From: Nitrospirota bacterium
GTDB lineage: Bacteria; Nitrospirota; Nitrospiria; Nitrospirales; UBA8639
Direction: 5' to 3'
Assembly (NCBI GenBank): GCA_003228495.1
Contig: QIDY01000269.1
Span: 1 to 9,356, forward strand
DNA: 9,356 bases
Shown here: one piece after another, positions 5,847-9,356 of the stretch
Position numbering within the stretch: the stretch's first letter is position 1
How the letters are laid out: every line of letters starts with the position of its first letter
Program-made: the position numbers and the translations under genes
Notes under the pieces: generated by a model
The model's input: only the letters and a program-made list of their open reading frames with translations
Databases searched by the model: none
Told to the model about the DNA's origin: nothing

Positions 5847-5879
5847 CCCTCCCTTCGGTAGAGGGAAATCAGCCCTCTA
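5847..5879 (+). promoter_or_regulatory. Mutually exclusive leader hairpins (possible attenuator)
   Basis: CCCTC (5847-5851) can pair with GAGGG (5861-5865), closing over a TTCG turn. Alternatively TAGAGGG (5859-5865) pairs with CCCTCTA (5873-5879), seven perfect pairs around a seven-base loop. Both use the same GAGGG strand, so only one can form. The site lies in the predicted leader, about 37-69 nt before the start codon. No T-run follows, so any control would act on translation or RNA stability rather than termination. Confidence 0.35.
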
Positions 5880-5915
5880 TCTTCTCAGGTTGTCCGGAAA
5901 GGGAAAACATCCATT

Positions 5916-6512
5916 ATGAAGCGACGAACGGTCAATATTATTCTTGTCCTGTATTTGATCGTCGTATGGGCTGCGGTAATTTTTCGCATTGATCGGTTTC
6001 CAATAACGTGGGTTCCCATGTATAGCGTGTATAAACCCAGCGAAACTATTTCGACAAGTGTCAGGGACAAAGCGGCCCTTCGGAAAGGGCTTCGTGTTAC
6101 ACATCGCGACGGATCAATCAGCTACGTGTCGTATAAAGACCTGAATATTCCCAAACCCAATTTTCGACGGCTGTACGGCTCAAGGATATTTGGACACGAT
6201 CCACCAAAACACAAACAAGGGAATACGGCCCTGGGGTCTGTCAACCGATGGGTTCGTGGCTTGGACGACAATGAGCGCAACTTCTCTGTTGATTGGGAGT
6301 GGCGAATGTTTTGGACTCTCAACAAAACGCTTCAATTCGAACCTGCCGACCCTAAATTTATTATTCGCATGGAATCCGCCAATCAAAAACGAGTATACCG
6401 AAAGGCTGATTTATTAAAAGGAGATACGAGCAAGGTCGAAATTCAGACGAACCAGGCCGTGATCGACTGGCAAGATCAATGGATCAAGAGGTGGAAGCAT
6501 GGCTTTCTGTAA
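5916..6512 (+). CDS. Hypothetical single-pass membrane protein, 198 aa, HTTM gene neighbour
   Basis: I do not recognise a named family. The basic MKRR start and one hydrophobic segment (about 7-23) indicate an N-terminal anchor with roughly 170 residues outside the cytoplasmic membrane. Just after the anchor comes DRFPITWVPMYSVYKPSE (26-43); a FP-x-x-x-x-PMYS motif like this is something I have seen in proteins encoded beside HTTM genes. The rest is basic and aromatic, with WEWRMFW (127-133) and no cysteine, so it is not itself a thiol-disulfide protein. The ribosome site is weak (AAAGGG about 11 bases before the ATG). Its stop overlaps the next gene by 14 bp, implying translational coupling and a shared function. 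It is probably an accessory or substrate-handling subunit of the HTTM protein. Confidence 0.78.
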   Translation: MKRRTVNIILVLYLIVVWAAVIFRIDRFPITWVPMYSVYKPSETISTSVRDKAALRKGLRVTHRDGSISYVSYKDLNIPKPNFRRLYGSRIFGHDPPKHKQGNTALGSVNRWVRGLDDNERNFSVDWEWRMFWTLNKTLQFEPADPKFIIRMESANQKRVYRKADLLKGDTSKVEIQTNQAVIDWQDQWIKRWKHGFL

Positions 6513-7461
6513 ATCGACAAGCCGAACTTGGAATCAATTTTTCTTTACCGGATTTTCTGGAGAAAGTCTGGGCCTGCTACGCATGTACATTGGCATTGGC
6601 CTGCTGCTCTTCCACACGTATCAATTTGCCACCGTCCTGACTCTTAACCCGATGGGGGCCATGTATTACTTTATTGAGCCCATTTGGTACTTCAAGTTAT
6701 TGGGGATTCAATATCATGTGCCGGCCCTTTCATTTGTCATGTATGCCATTCTGATGGGTGCAACCATCACGATGATTTTAGGGAAAAATACACGGACATC
6801 GATTGTCGTAATCATTCTCTGTATTTTTTACCTGAAAGGAGTACGAGATAGCTTTTCAGGAGACGTTCACCATCGGTATATCATTCCCATGCAGATTCTT
6901 TTTCTCTTTGTACTTTCCAAGTGTGGCCAAGTCCACTCTCGAGATGCCAGGCAACGTCGCAATCCAGGGGGAGTTCAGGAATGGGAGGCCAGCTGGCCCA
7001 TTAAAACCATGCAACTCTATGTGGCATTGTTTTATTTCTGGAGCGTGATTGCCAAAGTACGAGTCTCGGGCTGGGTCTGGTTCGCTGGAGAAGGCAGAAT
7101 TCAGGAAGTCTTAATTCACCGATCAGTCCGGGGAGGTTTCAACGACAAAGGAGAAATCCTCACAAATTGGCTTGGTTTTGAGTTGGCCCAACACCCGGAA
7201 CTCATTCACCTCTTCGGTATTCTCGTCCTGGCATTCGAGCTAGGCTTTCCCCTTCTTCTCTTCATCAAATCCGTCAAATTGCGGCTCGCCTTTATTTTGG
7301 GAGTCACCACTTTTCATATAGCCACTTTTGTCTTGATGCATGTCAATTTTATTTTAATTCCGTTTGTCTACCTCATTTTTTTCGATCTCGTGTCTATACA
7401 TGCATGGCTTAAAGCTCGTGCACACCAAATTCTTGGACGTCGCCCCGCCCCCGAAGGGTAG
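6499..7461 (+). CDS. HTTM domain (vitamin K-dependent gamma-carboxylase-like) membrane protein, 320 aa
   Basis: HTTM proteins share the membrane domain of the animal vitamin K-dependent gamma-carboxylase, but most bacterial members have no proven reaction. The pattern here fits: helices at about 25-46, 75-95, 99-112, 127-142, 169-187, 235-256, 262-280 and 281-303. SGDVHHRYIIP (120-130) is the His-rich HTTM loop, FYFWSVIAKVRVSGWVWFAG (178-197) is the conserved K/W segment, and AFELGFPLLLF (245-255) follows. The long extramembrane carboxylase C-terminal domain is absent, so this is an HTTM-only protein. The ATG at 6499 has a good site, GAGGTGG (6488-6494), and overlaps the upstream gene by 14 bp. 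The DUF393 gene follows; HTTM and DCC/DUF393 proteins are commonly neighbours or fused, which supports a quinone- or thiol-dependent redox role. Confidence 0.88.
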   Translation: MAFCKSTSRTWNQFFFTGFSGESLGLLRMYIGIGLLLFHTYQFATVLTLNPMGAMYYFIEPIWYFKLLGIQYHVPALSFVMYAILMGATITMILGKNTRTSIVVIILCIFYLKGVRDSFSGDVHHRYIIPMQILFLFVLSKCGQVHSRDARQRRNPGGVQEWEASWPIKTMQLYVALFYFWSVIAKVRVSGWVWFAGEGRIQEVLIHRSVRGGFNDKGEILTNWLGFELAQHPELIHLFGILVLAFELGFPLLLFIKSVKLRLAFILGVTTFHIATFVLMHVNFILIPFVYLIFFDLVSIHAWLKARAHQILGRRPAPEG

Positions 7462-7575
7462 ACCATGATGTCCGCATCCATAAAACCATGTCGAATTTTC
7501 AGGTATGATACCCATAAGAAAAACATTCATCGGACTTCCGACCGATTGGTACGCATACTAAGAGGACCGCGAAAC

Positions 7576-8010
7576 ATGAAACAGGGATTACCAATCCTCC
7601 CACATGAGTGGGAGAAATATGCAAGAGTCATTGTGTTTGATGGGGTCTGCAATTTTTGCAATGCCTTTGTGAACTTAGTATTGAACCGAGATTCTGATGA
7701 CCTTTTCAAATTCGGCACTCTCCAGTCCCCACCAGCCAAAGAAATCCTGCGACACTTTCAACTCTCAACAGACGACTACGAAACCTTCCTTTTGATCGAA
7801 CAGGGAAAACTGTTTACGAAATCCACCGCGGCCCTCAAGATTCTTCGAAAATTGGGAATTCCCTGGTCTCTGTTCGGAGTTCTCCTGATTATCCCTCGCC
7901 AGATTCGAGATCCATTCTACGACTTTGTTGCACGCCATCGATATCAATGGATGGGGAAATCAGACTCTTGCCGAGTTCCAACAGAGGAAGACCGAAAACG
8001 ATTCGTATAA
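7576..8010 (+). CDS. DCC/DUF393 family thiol-disulfide oxidoreductase-like protein
   Basis: With the start at 7576 the protein is 144 aa, the usual DUF393 length. The family is a divergent thioredoxin-like group named for its D-x-x-C-x-x-C motif, here FDGVCNFCN (21-29, Cys25 and Cys28). Further family marks are FVNLVLNRD (31-39), FGTLQSP (46-52), KSTAALKILRKLG (82-94) and the C-terminal HRYQWMGKSDSCRVP (121-135), whose Cys132 is also conserved. No signal peptide is visible, so a cytoplasmic location is expected. I preferred the ATG at 7576, with AGAGGA nine bases upstream. The frame also opens at 7465 with a weaker AAGG site, which would add a basic 37-residue extension not typical of the family. 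A TATGAT hexamer at 7504-7509 could be a promoter within that stretch. It follows the HTTM gene closely and probably supplies reducing power to it. Confidence 0.87.
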   Translation: MKQGLPILPHEWEKYARVIVFDGVCNFCNAFVNLVLNRDSDDLFKFGTLQSPPAKEILRHFQLSTDDYETFLLIEQGKLFTKSTAALKILRKLGIPWSLFGVLLIIPRQIRDPFYDFVARHRYQWMGKSDSCRVPTEEDRKRFV

Positions 8011-8012
8011 AA

Positions 8013-8058
8013 GTTTCTGCGATTCCCTACCATAGACACACCCGCTTCGCACAGAAAC
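8013..8058. terminator. Imperfect hairpin between convergent genes
   Basis: GTTTCTG (8013-8019) pairs with CAGAAAC (8052-8058); CGA (8020-8022) then pairs with TCG (8047-8049), with a two-base bulge. It fills the 52-bp gap between two convergent stop codons, a usual place for a shared terminator. No T-run follows and the loop is long. Confidence 0.3.
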
Positions 8059-8062
8059 AGCC

Positions 8063-8860
8063 TTACTCGATAGCAAGAATTTCTTCCACATGAGGCTGAC
8101 CATACTCCGCTGACCCGGTTTTCACGTAAAGATTGGGTAAGATTTGGATGGTTCCCGCATGATGCGTATGGCCGCAAAGGACGGTCATCTCGCACTGGGG
8201 ATATTTTTGAGCGGTTTCGAGAAGTAAATCACCCACGGCTTTACAGGCAAAATACGGCAACCAATCATCATTGCCCATTTTCCCTTGATACCAGCACGCT
8301 TCTTTAAATGGTGGCACGTGGGTGAGACACATGACGCGTTTATACGATTCCAAGGCTTTGGTTAAAGCTTCGCGGAGATAAATAGCTGACTCATCCCCCA
8401 ACGCTTGAAGCTTGGCGAGGACAACATCTCGATTCAGCCCCTGAAAATCCCGAATCAATTCTTGATCGCTGAGCTTGACCGGCGATTGATGATAATCCCC
8501 ATAGCGCCCATCTCCCCAACCATCAGCCCCTATCAAAACCGTCTTTGGGGTGAGTTCAATGAGCCCGGAGAAAGAGAGATACGTGAGACCCGATTGCGTT
8601 TGACACCAATCTTGAATCCCCCGTCTTACGGTTTCAATCGACCCATGGTAAAAATCATGGTTCCCCAAGACAAAATACAGGGGCACGTTAATCGCTTGCC
8701 GCATTTCATGGAGAAGATCCAGCAGGCAAGGAGCTTCCGCAATATCACCGGTGACAAACACCGCCTCTGGCCGACAATCATGAATAGACGAAAAAAATAC
8801 CGCTCGCCCCTGTGGCCGAAGAAAGTTCAAATGGATATCCGTTGCCCAAACCACTCGCAT
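8063..8860 (-). CDS. Calcineurin-like metallophosphoesterase, 265 aa
   Basis: This is a two-metal phosphoesterase of the calcineurin superfamily. All five motif blocks are present: ATDIH (6-10, Asp8 and His10), TGDIAEAP (37-44), LGNHDFYHG (65-73), LTHVPPF (179-185) and CGHTHHAG (229-236). These supply the residues that hold the binuclear Mn/Fe/Zn centre and the catalytic histidine. No signal peptide or membrane helix is visible, so it should be cytosolic. The substrate (protein, nucleotide or small phosphodiester) cannot be told. An insert at about 112-170 (DGWGDGRYGDYHQSP onward) between the second Asp/His block and THVPP may form a lid. The ATG at 8858-8860 has AAGGTGG seven bases upstream. 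It converges with the DUF393 gene and is divergent from msrA across 206 bp. Confidence 0.9.
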   Translation of the reverse strand: MRVVWATDIHLNFLRPQGRAVFFSSIHDCRPEAVFVTGDIAEAPCLLDLLHEMRQAINVPLYFVLGNHDFYHGSIETVRRGIQDWCQTQSGLTYLSFSGLIELTPKTVLIGADGWGDGRYGDYHQSPVKLSDQELIRDFQGLNRDVVLAKLQALGDESAIYLREALTKALESYKRVMCLTHVPPFKEACWYQGKMGNDDWLPYFACKAVGDLLLETAQKYPQCEMTVLCGHTHHAGTIQILPNLYVKTGSAEYGQPHVEEILAIE

Positions 8861-8995
8861 AGGGTACCCACCTTAGCAAAAAGCAGAGGGATCCGCTTGA
8901 TAACCCAACAACCAAACAAACATGATAAAACAGGCTAATTCCACAGTGCAGTTATTTTGTCTACGCTCCATTCGCTAGCCGAAGAAAATCTGTCA

Positions 8996-9013
8996 TGGTA
9001 TAACTCTTTGACA
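8996..9013 (+). promoter_or_regulatory. Candidate promoter elements for msrA
   Basis: TATAAC (8999-9004) with an upstream TGG makes an extended -10 (TGnTATAAC) lacking a good -35. Four bases later there is a perfect -35 hexamer TTGACA (9008-9013), but no convincing -10 at 16-18 bp (best AATCTT at 9030-9035). At most one is used. Either would give a leader of about 25-55 nt before the ATG at 9067. The 206-bp gap otherwise shows nothing clear. Confidence 0.3.
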
Positions 9014-9066
9014 TCTTGGAAGGTTTTTGAATCTTCACCTATATCACATAGGAAAAGAGGTTTGGT

Positions 9067-9356
9067 ATGACGGATACATCCCCACCATCAACACCGGAGA
9101 AAGAGTTGGCCACATTGGGTGGGGGCTGTTTTTGGTGTTTAGAAGCGGTGTTTGATCAGGTCAAAGGTGTGGAATCGGTGGAGTCGGGTTACATGGGAGG
9201 TGATCGTCCCAATCCCACGTATGAAGCTGTATGTACTGGAACATCCGGGCATGCGGAAATCATCCAGATCCGATTTGATCCAAATATTATTTCTTTTAGA
9301 GAACTCCTGGAAATCTTTTTTAGCATTCACGATCCTACGACACTGAACCGGCAAGG
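9067..9356 (+). CDS. msrA: Peptide-methionine (S)-S-oxide reductase MsrA, N-terminal part
   Basis: MsrA reduces methionine-S-sulfoxide in proteins and free methionine, repairing oxidative damage with thioredoxin as reductant. The 96 complete codons carry the catalytic motif GGGCFWCLEAVF (18-29, catalytic Cys21), then SGYMGG (40-45), NPTYEAVCTGTSGHAEIIQI (49-68), RFDPNIISF (69-77) and FFSIHDPTTLNRQ (84-96), all in family order. The C-terminal half with any resolving cysteines is cut by the window edge, as the family is usually about 160-215 residues. The ATG at 9067 has GAGG six bases upstream. It is divergent from the metallophosphoesterase gene. Whether msrB follows cannot be seen. Confidence 0.95.
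   Translation, partial: MTDTSPPSTPEKELATLGGGCFWCLEAVFDQVKGVESVESGYMGGDRPNPTYEAVCTGTSGHAEIIQIRFDPNIISFRELLEIFFSIHDPTTLNRQ

Noticed and set aside
6335..6346. AATTCGAACCTG also present at the window start (1-12)
   Set aside because: A 12-base match inside two unrelated coding frames with no flanking similarity; most likely chance.
7465..7575. 37-residue N-terminal extension of the DUF393 protein
   Set aside because: The stretch is basic, unlike the family, and overlaps a possible promoter; the ATG at 7576 gives the usual length. Not fully excluded.
8405..8938. Plus-strand 177-codon frame over the metallophosphoesterase gene
   Set aside because: It lies opposite all the metal-binding motifs of the minus-strand gene and shows no domain of its own.

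Overview
The window looks like chromosomal DNA of a free-living Gram-negative bacterium. Base composition is near 50% GC. My best guess is a marine-type Nitrospira or close relative (Nitrospirota). This rests on general impression: gene content, plus a 122-bp interspersed hairpin element at 3599-3720 that resembles repeats I associate with Nitrospira intergenic regions. No marker gene in the window proves the taxonomy, and there is no rRNA, tRNA, CRISPR array, transposase or integrase.

Left part (1-1655). The 3' end of a CpsD/CapB-like P-loop ATPase gene (exopolysaccharide chain-length control) runs off the left edge. It converges with a bactofilin gene on the minus strand. The bactofilin has a strong ribosome site and, about 80 bp upstream of its start, a very good sigma-54 promoter match. 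Two perfect palindromes lie 170-220 bp upstream of the predicted transcription start, where an enhancer-binding protein could sit. A 59-codon ORF (1399-1578, plus strand) has a canonical GGAGG site and looks like a real uncharacterised small protein.

Middle block, minus strand (1656-5658). In transcription order this holds a 12-TM transporter of the MFS/ATP-ADP-translocase-like family, a 137-aa three-helix membrane protein of unknown function, and a long sodium:solute symporter. None of the three has a recognisable Shine-Dalgarno sequence. The 122-bp hairpin element lies directly against the symporter start codon. One arm of it, read in the symporter direction, is a compact hairpin plus six U residues, i.e. 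a terminator shape just upstream of the ATG.

Right block, plus strand (5804-8010). A predicted sigma-70 promoter and a leader with two mutually exclusive hairpins precede a compact set of three genes: a 198-aa single-pass membrane protein of unknown function, an HTTM (vitamin-K gamma-carboxylase-like) membrane protein overlapping it by 14 bp, and a DCC/DUF393 thiol-disulfide oxidoreductase-like protein with a CxxC motif. This trio is the best candidate for an undescribed membrane redox or modification system here.

Right end (8013-9356). A calcineurin-like metallophosphoesterase (minus strand) converges with the DUF393 gene. It is divergent from msrA (peptide methionine sulfoxide reductase A), which is cut by the right edge after 96 codons.
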